DNA of 37,959 nt from the IMG/VR virus record IMGVR_UViG_3300006104_000817, positions 1-37,959 of that record. The stretch is one strand, 5' to 3'. The position numbers and the translations under genes were made by a program. The notes beneath the pieces are model-generated. The model made no database searches. It saw only the letters and a program-made list of their open reading frames with translations, and was not told where the DNA came from. This DNA is from a virus. Below, piece after piece: positions 30,783-37,959 of this stretch; the first letter of the stretch is position 1; each line of letters starts with the position of its first letter.

Positions 30783-31808
30783 ATGACGAAAAAAGTATTG
30801 ATTACCGGAGGTGCTGGCTTTATTGCCCATCATGTTATTGATTTGTTCATGAAAACAACAGATTGGGAAATAATTAGTTTGGATAGATTAGATTATTCTG
30901 GTAATCTTAATCGATTATCTGAAGTTATGGAACAATATAATCCAACAGAACGAAAACGATTGAAAATTGTTTATCATGATCTAAAGGCAGAATTAAATCC
31001 ATTAACAATGAACTTTATTGGTAAGCCCGATACGATTCTACATTTGGCAGCATCATCACATGTTGATCGTTCGATTAGTGAACCCCTAGGATTCATTTAT
31101 GATAATATTATTGGTACAGCAAATCTTTTAGAATATGCTCGTAAATTAGATTGTCTGGATAGAATTCTTTATTTCGGTACGGATGAAATATTTGGTGTTG
31201 CTCCTCCCGGAGTTGCATATAAAGAAAGAGATCGGTACAATTCTACTAATCCTTATTCAGCATCAAAAGCATCCGCCGAAGAATTATGCGTTGGTTATGA
31301 AAATACATATAAATTACCGATGTACATAACACACACGATGAATGTATTTGGTGAAAGACAGACGATTGAAAAATTTATTCCAGCAAGTATTCGGAAGATT
31401 TATAATGATGAGAAGATTATCATCCATTCAAATCCAGCAAAAACGCAAGCGGGAAGTAGATTCTATGTTCATGCATCTGATGTTGCTGATGCATTATACT
31501 TCCTTTTAACTACACCCATTGTAAATGAGCCGGATTATGGCAATGCCAAGTGTCCTAAATTCAATATTGTGGGTAAGGAAGAAATTGATAATCTTACTTT
31601 GGCTAAAATGATTGCATCAGCACAAAATAAGGAATTAGATTATGAAATGGTTGATTTTCATTCATCCAGGCCTGGCCATGATTTACGTTATGCTCTTGAT
31701 GGTAATTATATGCGTTCATTGGGATGGGAACCTAAGGTTTCATTAGAAGAAAGAATAAATCAAGTTGTTGATTGGTCGCTTAAAAATAAACGCTGGCTGG
31801 AAATGTGA
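30783..31808 (+). CDS. NAD-dependent sugar-nucleotide dehydratase/epimerase (RmlB-like)
   Basis: Extended short-chain dehydrogenase of 341 aa. The NAD-binding GGAGFIA is at residues 9-15, LDRLDYSGNLNRL resembles RmlB, HLAASSHVDRS carries the substrate loop, FGTDEIFG has the Asp-Glu pair typical of 4,6-dehydratases, and YSASK (Tyr158, Lys162) is the catalytic pair. It would make a 4-keto-6-deoxy NDP-sugar. RPGHDLRYALD near the end is also dehydratase-like. ATG 30783 follows AAGGA. Confidence 0.9.
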   Translation: MTKKVLITGGAGFIAHHVIDLFMKTTDWEIISLDRLDYSGNLNRLSEVMEQYNPTERKRLKIVYHDLKAELNPLTMNFIGKPDTILHLAASSHVDRSISEPLGFIYDNIIGTANLLEYARKLDCLDRILYFGTDEIFGVAPPGVAYKERDRYNSTNPYSASKASAEELCVGYENTYKLPMYITHTMNVFGERQTIEKFIPASIRKIYNDEKIIIHSNPAKTQAGSRFYVHASDVADALYFLLTTPIVNEPDYGNAKCPKFNIVGKEEIDNLTLAKMIASAQNKELDYEMVDFHSSRPGHDLRYALDGNYMRSLGWEPKVSLEERINQVVDWSLKNKRWLEM

Positions 31809-32569
31809 AAACTCTAGGGATATATCATTGGAACTATAATAACAAAGCCGCACTAGATGCTTCTATATCATCATTTAGAAAGTATCATCCTCATGCACCA
31901 TATTTTTTAGCGTGTGATGGTGGCGGGCAGGATCAATATGAAGTATGTAAGAAACATAATGTGGAATATTATCATTCACAGATGAATATAGGTTATCCTT
32001 CGCAACATTGGGGGCACAATAGGAGTAATGTAAAAGAGTTCTTCAGGAGAATGTTTCTAGCCGCAATTACATTAAATACTTCTCATTTTGTTGTTTCCGA
32101 AGATGATGTGATATGTCTTAATGAAATTCAGTTTAATGAGAATTGGGAAATTGCTGCATATGATACTCGATATATTAATGGTGTATTGGCACAAAACGGA
32201 CATAATGATTTTAGTTATTTTACAGACGATGTTCAAAGTGTTATAATTGAAGTTTCTGGAGTAAAACCCAATCATCCTTATTATGGTGCTGGTGCCGGTG
32301 TTATTATTAAAACATCAACATTCATAGAAAACTTTTATAAAGTAATGTTGTTCTTGGACAAGTATTTTGATGAACTCCATGCAAAACACCCTCAGATGGG
32401 TTGGAATGATTACTTTATTCAATTATTTTATTTCGTAGCAGGAAAACCATATACAGTCAATCCTAGATTATATAATATTTTTCCAGAGAATCCTAATGCA
32501 GATTTAAATGAATTAAAAAAGAATTATGATATGATACATAATTTTAAAAATTATTATGAAGGTATATAA
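31805..32569 (+). CDS. GT-A-like glycosyltransferase
   Basis: A 254-residue protein starting with GTG 31805 in the overlap with the dehydratase stop. LGIYHWNYNNKAALDASISSF begins a Rossmann-like half; HFVVSEDDVICL holds a likely EDD metal site; YYGAGAGVIIKTSTF and MGWNDYFIQLFYFV follow as in many GT-A enzymes. Substrates unknown; part of the island. Confidence 0.65.
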   Translation: MKTLGIYHWNYNNKAALDASISSFRKYHPHAPYFLACDGGGQDQYEVCKKHNVEYYHSQMNIGYPSQHWGHNRSNVKEFFRRMFLAAITLNTSHFVVSEDDVICLNEIQFNENWEIAAYDTRYINGVLAQNGHNDFSYFTDDVQSVIIEVSGVKPNHPYYGAGAGVIIKTSTFIENFYKVMLFLDKYFDELHAKHPQMGWNDYFIQLFYFVAGKPYTVNPRLYNIFPENPNADLNELKKNYDMIHNFKNYYEGI

Positions 32570-33373
32570 ATGAAAATTAGATTATATAATCATATGTTCT
32601 TGAATGATGATGCTTCCTGGATATTCATGTTCTTGGATCAAATGAAACAACTTGAAGATTTTGGATTGCTTGATGCAACAGAAATTGTTTCTATAACCGT
32701 TTTAGGAAATGATAAACAGTTTAAATTATATGATGAGATTTCTTCCTTATATCCAAAAATAGAAACATATAAGATACCATATGGGATTACTAGTGAGGAA
32801 TTAAAACTCTTTACTCATTATAAAGGTAATATTAGTTATACGGGAAAAGAAGGACAAAAAGATTTTGTGTTTGAAGTTCCTACAATGAAAAGATTTTGGG
32901 ATGATTCACATACCCAAGATTTTTATGGTTTATATTACCACGCAAAGGGAGCAACAGCCTTTCCTAATTGGTTTAAAAACGGAGATAATATACCAAAATT
33001 TAAAAATTACTTCTATTGGAAAAAATTCTTGGAGTGGGGTTGCATTGAGAGATGGAAAGATTGTGTAAATGCTTTAGATGCAGGAAATGAAGTAGCGGGA
33101 TGCAATTATAATAATCATCCTGTTCCACATTATTCCGGCAATTTCTTTTGGTTTCGTAGTGATTATATGAAAACACTTGATGATCCTTCGGACTCAGAAT
33201 GGTGGAGAACATCTAAGCCTCCTTATTGGTTGGATAGAATGTTGCCTGAATTCTGGCCTCTACATGAAGCAAAAAATATTTTTAATTTACATAGTCCTCC
33301 TGATAGATTATGTTCTCCTAATCCAGGACTTTATGCTGAAACATATGAAAGAAAAATATATGAAAAATCTTAA
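32570..33373 (+). CDS. putative glycosyltransferase-associated protein
   Basis: A 267-residue protein that starts immediately after the previous stop. FYGLYYHAKGAT, GNFFWFRSDYMKTL and WPLHEAKNIFNLH are features I associate with uncharacterised proteins of capsular or LPS sugar loci, perhaps sugar transferases. No DxD motif stands out. The role is inferred mainly from context. Confidence 0.55.
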   Translation: MKIRLYNHMFLNDDASWIFMFLDQMKQLEDFGLLDATEIVSITVLGNDKQFKLYDEISSLYPKIETYKIPYGITSEELKLFTHYKGNISYTGKEGQKDFVFEVPTMKRFWDDSHTQDFYGLYYHAKGATAFPNWFKNGDNIPKFKNYFYWKKFLEWGCIERWKDCVNALDAGNEVAGCNYNNHPVPHYSGNFFWFRSDYMKTLDDPSDSEWWRTSKPPYWLDRMLPEFWPLHEAKNIFNLHSPPDRLCSPNPGLYAETYERKIYEKS

Positions 33374-34040
33374 ACAAATATTCGATAATGTAGAATTAAG
33401 TTCCGATAAATGGGAACCATATTTTAATGTATACGAAACATACTTTTCTAAATTTATCAATAGTTCTCCCGTTTTTGTTGAAGTAGGTGTTCAAAAGGGT
33501 GGATCATTATTGATGTGGGAGAAATATTTTGGTGGATCATCAACTATTATTGGAATTGATATTGATCCTTCCGTATTAGATCACCAAAAACAATATGGCA
33601 AAAACACAAAAGTTTTATTGGGTGATCAAGGTTCTCCAGAATTTTGGGATGAATTTTTAGAAAAATATCCAAAAATTGATTTATTCGTTGATGACGGATC
33701 ACATTCTATGCACGACCAAAAAATAACATTAGAGAAAGTTTTTCCGCACATTTCTGTTGGTGGAGTCTATATATGTGAAGATACTCATTCTAGTTATTTT
33801 ACAGATAGCGGTACAGGATGTGGAATACAAAATAAAGATAATTTTATTGAATATTGTAAGGATTTAATTGATATATTACATTTAAATTGGTCGGGTTATG
33901 GTAGAGGAGATATTAATCCAAATAAAATTGAAATGTATGAAACATTGACCTCTATTCATTTCTATGATAGTATGGTTGTTTTATTGAAAGATGAAAAAAA
34001 GGAGTATAAACGTGTTTTCCCAACCAATCCAAAAAATTGA
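33360..34040 (+). CDS. class I SAM-dependent methyltransferase (CmcI/macrocin-type)
   Basis: A 226-residue enzyme with FVEVGVQKGGSLLMW (motif I), IIGIDIDPS, DLFVDDGSHSMHDQ with metal-site-like Asp residues, and GGVYICEDTHSSY. This arrangement resembles sugar O-methyltransferases of natural-product clusters (MycE or CmcI type). The start is ATG 33360 or 33345; both overlap the previous gene. Substrate probably a sugar of this island. Confidence 0.75.
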   Translation: MKNLKQIFDNVELSSDKWEPYFNVYETYFSKFINSSPVFVEVGVQKGGSLLMWEKYFGGSSTIIGIDIDPSVLDHQKQYGKNTKVLLGDQGSPEFWDEFLEKYPKIDLFVDDGSHSMHDQKITLEKVFPHISVGGVYICEDTHSSYFTDSGTGCGIQNKDNFIEYCKDLIDILHLNWSGYGRGDINPNKIEMYETLTSIHFYDSMVVLLKDEKKEYKRVFPTNPKN

Positions 34041-35202
34041 TAATTGTTTAGCATGCGGTTCAGATAATTTAATGCCTGTTCTTGATTTAAATACACAACC
34101 ACTGGCTAATTCATATAAGAAAGGCAAGTATGCCGCCGAAGAATCTTATCCTTTGGCAATTAATGTGTGTAAAAATTGCCATCATGTTCAATTGACGCAT
34201 ATGGTTGATCCTGATTTGATGTATAAAGATTATCTTTATGTTTCCGGTACAACAAAAACATATTTGGATTATATGGACTGGTTTGGTCCATTCTGTCGTG
34301 AAAAACATGGCGATCCAAAATCAGTATTGGATATTGGGTGTAATGATGGTAGTCAACTCAATGTTTTTAAGTCCATGGGATTAGATACATATGGCGTTGA
34401 TCCTGCTGTGAATCTTTATCCATTATCTTCGGAGAATCATAATGTCTGTTGTGGTTATTTTGATGATAATTATAAACAAAAAGTGGATCTGATTATATCC
34501 CAGAATTCATTTGCACATAATCAGAATCCATTGGAATTTCTATTGAACAGTAAGAATAACTTAAATCCCAACGGATTGATTTTTATTCAAACATCTCAGT
34601 CTAATATGATCACACACAATGAATTTGATACCATTTACCATGAACATATTTCATTTTATAACATTAAATCAATGAAAATGTTATGTAACCGCGCTGGACT
34701 AAATTTGATTGATGTGGTTAAGACGCCAATTCATGGTATAAGTTATGTGTTCATTATATCAGCAGATCGTGAAGCACCATATACTATTGATAATCTAATT
34801 GCTATGGAAACTGTATCTGGACTGTATAATGATGTAACATATCAAGAATATTCCGAAACTTGTCTCAAATCGGTGGAAAAGAGCAAAAATTACATTGATT
34901 CTATGAAAAAGAATGGTGCCATAATTGTCGGTTACGGTGCTCCTGCTAAAGGAAACACATTTCTCAATTTCTCAAAGATTCGGATGGACTTTATTGTTGA
35001 TGATAATAAACTGAAGCAAGGCATGTTCACTCCAGGATCATCTATTCCTATTGTAAGCTCCGATGATATAAAGAACCTCAATCCTGATGTTTTTGTTGTT
35101 TTTGTACCTTTAGCCTGGAACTTCTTTAAAGAAATTAAACAAAGAATCAAGGCAATCAGAAACAATCCCAACGATGTGTTTTTAAACCTAAACGATATTT
35201 GA
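34012..35202 (+). CDS. NDP-sugar C-methyltransferase (three-domain type)
   Basis: A 396-residue enzyme of the TylC3/NovU kind: N-terminal zinc-binding domain with Cys12, Cys15, Cys53 and Cys56; SAM-binding VLDIGCNDGSQ near 105; and a C-terminal domain with GYGAPAKGNT and FIVDDN. Such enzymes add a methyl group to a carbon of a 4-keto-6-deoxy sugar, the product of the RmlB-like dehydratase encoded upstream. The start is GTG 34012 behind AAGGAG. Its SAM domain contains QNSFAHNQNP and the YHEHISFY motif typical of the family. Confidence 0.88.
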   Translation: MFSQPIQKIDNCLACGSDNLMPVLDLNTQPLANSYKKGKYAAEESYPLAINVCKNCHHVQLTHMVDPDLMYKDYLYVSGTTKTYLDYMDWFGPFCREKHGDPKSVLDIGCNDGSQLNVFKSMGLDTYGVDPAVNLYPLSSENHNVCCGYFDDNYKQKVDLIISQNSFAHNQNPLEFLLNSKNNLNPNGLIFIQTSQSNMITHNEFDTIYHEHISFYNIKSMKMLCNRAGLNLIDVVKTPIHGISYVFIISADREAPYTIDNLIAMETVSGLYNDVTYQEYSETCLKSVEKSKNYIDSMKKNGAIIVGYGAPAKGNTFLNFSKIRMDFIVDDNKLKQGMFTPGSSIPIVSSDDIKNLNPDVFVVFVPLAWNFFKEIKQRIKAIRNNPNDVFLNLNDI

Positions 35203-35214
35203 AAGATTTTGTTG

Positions 35215-35222
35215 TATAAATA
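35215..35222 (+). promoter_or_regulatory. T4-type late promoter
   Basis: TATAAATA just after the sugar island and 41 nt before the late operon. It separates the two functional regions. Confidence 0.85.
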
Positions 35223-35263
35223 GATTTACAACCATAGTGTGTTGGAACTCTGTAAGGGCATCA

Positions 35264-36448
35264 ATGAAATCGTTTTTATATTTTCTGAAAGAAGAAACCG
35301 AGGAAACTGACGGTAAACTTAAGCATATTCATCATGCTGAGGATCGTCCTTTAATCCATGGTGCTAAGGGTTTTGTACACACACATAATGCTTTAATGCA
35401 AGCACACAATCATATTAAGTCTGGTGGAAACAGTTCCGCATTGACTATGAAATATGACGGTTCTCCGGCAGTTGTATTTGGTCATCATCCAGAAACAGGT
35501 AAATTCTTTGTTGCATCTAAGTCTGCTTTTAATAAGAATCCTAAGTTAAACTATACACATAAAGACATTGAGAAGAATCATGGCCACGCTCCAGGCCTTA
35601 TGGAAAAACTCCATGCAGCCCTTAATCACCTTAAGAAAGTAGCACCTAAAACAGGTGTATATCAAGGTGATTTAATGCACTCTGGTACTGATTTAAAACA
35701 TAATAAGAATGGCTCGGTATCCTTTACACCTAATACCATTACATATAAAGCCAAAGGTGATGAAGCAGAGAAACTTAAAAAGTCTAAAATTGGTATTGTT
35801 ACTCACACACAATATCACGGTAATGATATCAAAACAATGACCGCTGATTCACATCCAGATCTGCACAATTTCACACAACATCCTGATGTTTGGCAAAAAT
35901 CACCAAATCATGATACAAAACAAGTACACTATTCAGAACAGGATCAAACAGAATTTAATAACCACATGAATGCCGCCAAAAAGATTCATGATGAACACAA
36001 GAAAGAGATGTATAAGGCTACAGAACTTCATCGCGGAGAAGGTGGACACTTATCAACATATATAAATCATACAGTTAGAACAGGTGAAATTCCTTCATCG
36101 GATGGTTTAAAAAAACACATTGCCAATCATTATAAAAAAGCAATAAGTAAATTAAAAACTCCTGTTGCCCAAGGTCGTAAAGATACAGAATTTAAAATGC
36201 ATATCAACCACATAGATGATAACAAAGAACACTATGATAATTTGTTAAAAATGCACAACCACTTACAACAAGCAAAGAATGTTTTAGTGAACACATTACA
36301 ACAACATGAAGGTGGCCTAGAACACCACATCGATGGTAAGAAAACAGGCCCTGAGGGATTTGTTGTTAATCATGCTGGTGAACCAACTAAATTGGTAGAC
36401 CGTAAAGAATTTGCCAAATCAAATTTATTAAAGGGGGTAAGAAAATGA
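35264..36448 (+). CDS. KxDG nucleotidyltransferase (ligase-like; DUF6267-like) with N-terminal capsid-targeting-like peptide
   Basis: A 394-residue protein. MKSFLYFLKE at the start resembles a T4 head-targeting peptide ending in an LxE cleavage motif. The core carries ligase-superfamily motifs: KYDG (Lys63-Gly66, motif I, in LTMKYDGSPAVVF), GVYQGDLM (motif III-like), PEGFVV (Glu364-Val368, motif IV) and TKLVDRKEF (motif V). A helical His- and Lys-rich insert occupies about 195-330. It may be an RNA or DNA ligase, or an enzyme modifying another end or protein. ATG 35264 follows TAAGG. First gene behind a late promoter. Confidence 0.75.
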   Translation: MKSFLYFLKEETEETDGKLKHIHHAEDRPLIHGAKGFVHTHNALMQAHNHIKSGGNSSALTMKYDGSPAVVFGHHPETGKFFVASKSAFNKNPKLNYTHKDIEKNHGHAPGLMEKLHAALNHLKKVAPKTGVYQGDLMHSGTDLKHNKNGSVSFTPNTITYKAKGDEAEKLKKSKIGIVTHTQYHGNDIKTMTADSHPDLHNFTQHPDVWQKSPNHDTKQVHYSEQDQTEFNNHMNAAKKIHDEHKKEMYKATELHRGEGGHLSTYINHTVRTGEIPSSDGLKKHIANHYKKAISKLKTPVAQGRKDTEFKMHINHIDDNKEHYDNLLKMHNHLQQAKNVLVNTLQQHEGGLEHHIDGKKTGPEGFVVNHAGEPTKLVDRKEFAKSNLLKGVRK

Positions 36449-37842
36449 AATCATTTAAATATTGGTTATCAGAAAATATATTACAAGAAAATTTTGGAAA
36501 TGACCATGATTTTAGTGGTTTAATACCATATCATTCATTTAAAACCAACGATGGTCACGAAATTGATGTACATGTTTTTAATAACCCACAGGGAAAACAT
36601 GCATTATTTTATAATAAAAATTTAAAAGGTGTTACTAAATTGGTACATTGGTCAAAAAACCCTGAACATCTTAGTAAATCTGATTTAGAAAAAGCTGGCC
36701 ACGAAGAAAAAGATAATGAAGAACACCTACATGAAGATTTTTTAATTGAAAAATTAACTGCAAATTCTGCAGGAAAAATAGCAGAACATTCAGCGGTTAT
36801 GCATATGATTGGGCATATGCATAAACAAAATAATACCTATAATTCAAAAGAGCACAAAAAAGATATTGAACCACACAAAAAAGCTATTCATGAACTTGGA
36901 AAAAATGCGACCCCACAAGAAGTTGGTTTAAGAGTACGTCATGGACAAGAAATGGCCAATGCCGCTTTACAATCATTACACACCGAACACGGACCATATA
37001 TGAAAATTGTCGGTGTTGGTCATACCGCACAACCGGGAGATATTGGTCGATTTAGCAAAGGCAAACATAATGACGACCAAACAAATCCATCGGATATGGC
37101 AGTTCATTTTAAAGTACCTAAATCTAAAAGTTTGAAAGAAGAAACGGATGACGGTCATGAACACCATTACGAAGGATTCTCATTAAAATCTTCCAGTAAA
37201 CAAAAAAATATAACTTCTAGAAATCCAGCAATACACCTATACGGTGTATTGGATCATCCTACTAGGAAATTAAACACTAAAGAAATTTCATCAAAAGGTT
37301 TAAAAAATGTTCACAAAATTATGGGACATCCAAATAAAACCGATAAAGAAAGAAAAGATATTGTCAGGCAACACCGAGCAAAAGAAGGTGTTACCAGTGG
37401 TTCTAAAATTGAATTAACATCTAACGAACATAATAGAAAAGTACATGAAAATTTAGCTAAAGAGTTACACAATCAATTGAAACATTTAACCGGCCATACG
37501 AGTGATGCAGAACACCATAAGATTGGTAAGATGTTACATGACCATCTAACTCCTAAAACAAGTATGCCATATTCAAAAATTCATGTACAAGGACATAGTG
37601 AAGATAATGTTCATGCAACTGTTACTCCTGGAAGTGACCATCCTTTGAATAAAGTATTTAAAAATAAAAAAACAAGATATTCTTCTTCCAGATCAGGAAA
37701 TACGGTTACTATACATAAGGTTGAAAAGGACGGTTCACTCACTCCATTAGCACATTATAGGCCTAAAGCATCAGATACCGCATTTGCTTCAAGTTCACAC
37801 AAGTGGGACGTTAAAACTGCAAATACTCATTCAAGAAAATAA
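36445..37842 (+). CDS. late protein with capsid-targeting-like peptide and possible PD-(D/E)xK nuclease core
   Basis: A 465-residue His- and Lys-rich protein that I do not recognise as a whole. It begins MKSFKYWLSE, the same type of head-targeting peptide with LSE as the cleavage motif. NPSDMAVHF (Asp217) followed about 30 residues later by EGFSLKSS (Ser246, Lys248) resembles the D...SxK active site of some restriction-fold nucleases; the preceding helix (AEHSAVMHMIGHM) could supply the Glu. This is a motif-level suggestion. ATGA overlap with the ligase-like gene. Confidence 0.6.
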   Translation: MKSFKYWLSENILQENFGNDHDFSGLIPYHSFKTNDGHEIDVHVFNNPQGKHALFYNKNLKGVTKLVHWSKNPEHLSKSDLEKAGHEEKDNEEHLHEDFLIEKLTANSAGKIAEHSAVMHMIGHMHKQNNTYNSKEHKKDIEPHKKAIHELGKNATPQEVGLRVRHGQEMANAALQSLHTEHGPYMKIVGVGHTAQPGDIGRFSKGKHNDDQTNPSDMAVHFKVPKSKSLKEETDDGHEHHYEGFSLKSSSKQKNITSRNPAIHLYGVLDHPTRKLNTKEISSKGLKNVHKIMGHPNKTDKERKDIVRQHRAKEGVTSGSKIELTSNEHNRKVHENLAKELHNQLKHLTGHTSDAEHHKIGKMLHDHLTPKTSMPYSKIHVQGHSEDNVHATVTPGSDHPLNKVFKNKKTRYSSSRSGNTVTIHKVEKDGSLTPLAHYRPKASDTAFASSSHKWDVKTANTHSRK

Positions 37843-37845
37843 TAA

Positions 37846-37959
37846 ATGAAAACATTTCTACAAATAGTTGAAGAACAAGAATCTACACATAATCCTGTGG
37901 TGATGGCCTTTGGTCGTATGAATCCTCCAACAACAGGACATCTTAAACTAATTGATAAA
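37846..37959 (+). CDS. cytidylyltransferase-fold protein with capsid-targeting-like N-terminus, cut by the right edge
   Basis: Only the first 38 residues are in the window. MKTFLQIVEE resembles the N-terminal peptides of the two preceding late proteins. FGRMNPPTTGHLKLI is the N-terminal TxGH nucleotide-binding motif of the nucleotidylyltransferase superfamily (NMN or FAD adenylyltransferase, cytidylyltransferase and relatives). It starts 3 nt after the previous stop and is third in the same late operon. The substrate cannot be judged from this fragment. Confidence 0.75.
   Translation, partial: MKTFLQIVEEQESTHNPVVMAFGRMNPPTTGHLKLIDK

Noticed and set aside
1-37959. CRISPR arrays, insertion sequences, rRNA or long repeats
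   Set aside because: No regularly spaced repeats, transposase motifs, terminal inverted repeats or rRNA-like segments were seen on reading both strands.

Overview
This AT-rich window is part of the genome of a T4-like myovirus. The core replication, recombination and late-transcription genes resemble T4 and marine cyanophage or pelagiphage-type relatives in sequence and roughly in order: uvsW, 55, 47-46, 45-44-62-regA, hsp20, then 43, uvsX and 41. Accessory genes typical of aquatic T4-like phages are interspersed: peptide deformylase, Hsp20, SpeD and a DUF5664-type protein. Lipoprotein signal peptides and LPS-type sugar enzymes suggest a Gram-negative host. Almost everything is on the + strand, tightly packed with many ATGA-type overlaps.

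Layout. 1-5.4 kb: 3' part of uvsW, late sigma factor gp55, a glycerol-3-phosphate-type cytidylyltransferase, gp47/gp46 nuclease and peptide deformylase. 5.4-8.2 kb: a TET-associated-type glycosyltransferase, a strongly expressed HTH protein between its own promoter and terminator, a second glycosyltransferase and a DUF5664 protein. 8.2-11.9 kb: clamp, clamp loader, RegA, then Hsp20 behind stacked early and late promoters and a structured leader. 12-17.5 kb: small genes, four tRNAs, dCMP deaminase, SpeD behind an apparent RBS-sequestering switch, a SprT-like protease, a papain-like protease, a lipoprotein lipase and a small minus-strand cassette of exported or membrane proteins. 17.5-25.9 kb: DNA polymerase in two pieces, a membrane protein, and UvsX and gp41, each divided by a split intein. 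25.9-35.2 kb: eleven overlapping glycosyltransferase, methyltransferase and sugar-nucleotide genes. 35.2 kb to the end: a late operon whose three products begin with similar short peptides that look like T4 capsid-targeting sequences.

Three observations stand out. First, uvsW, gene 47 and gene 43 are each interrupted by one apparent extra T (TT to TTT) inside a diagnostic catalytic motif, and a +1 shift exactly restores that motif. The gene 43 site copies the geometry of the bacterial prfB frameshift site (AAGGTG, 3 nt, CTT TAA C). These are programmed +1 frameshifts, real lesions, or a systematic sequencing artefact; raw reads or peptides would decide. Second, UvsX and gp41 each require protein trans-splicing: the UvsX intein is split where a homing-endonuclease zinc finger survives as a relic, while the gp41 intein has a 21-residue N-part and a 126-residue C-part and interrupts the Walker A loop. 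Third, the terminal late operon may encode enzymes packaged in the head and injected with the DNA: a KxDG ligase-like nucleotidyltransferase, a possible PD-(D/E)xK nuclease and a cytidylyltransferase-like protein.

Functional identifications are from motifs and remembered family features only; no database search was run.
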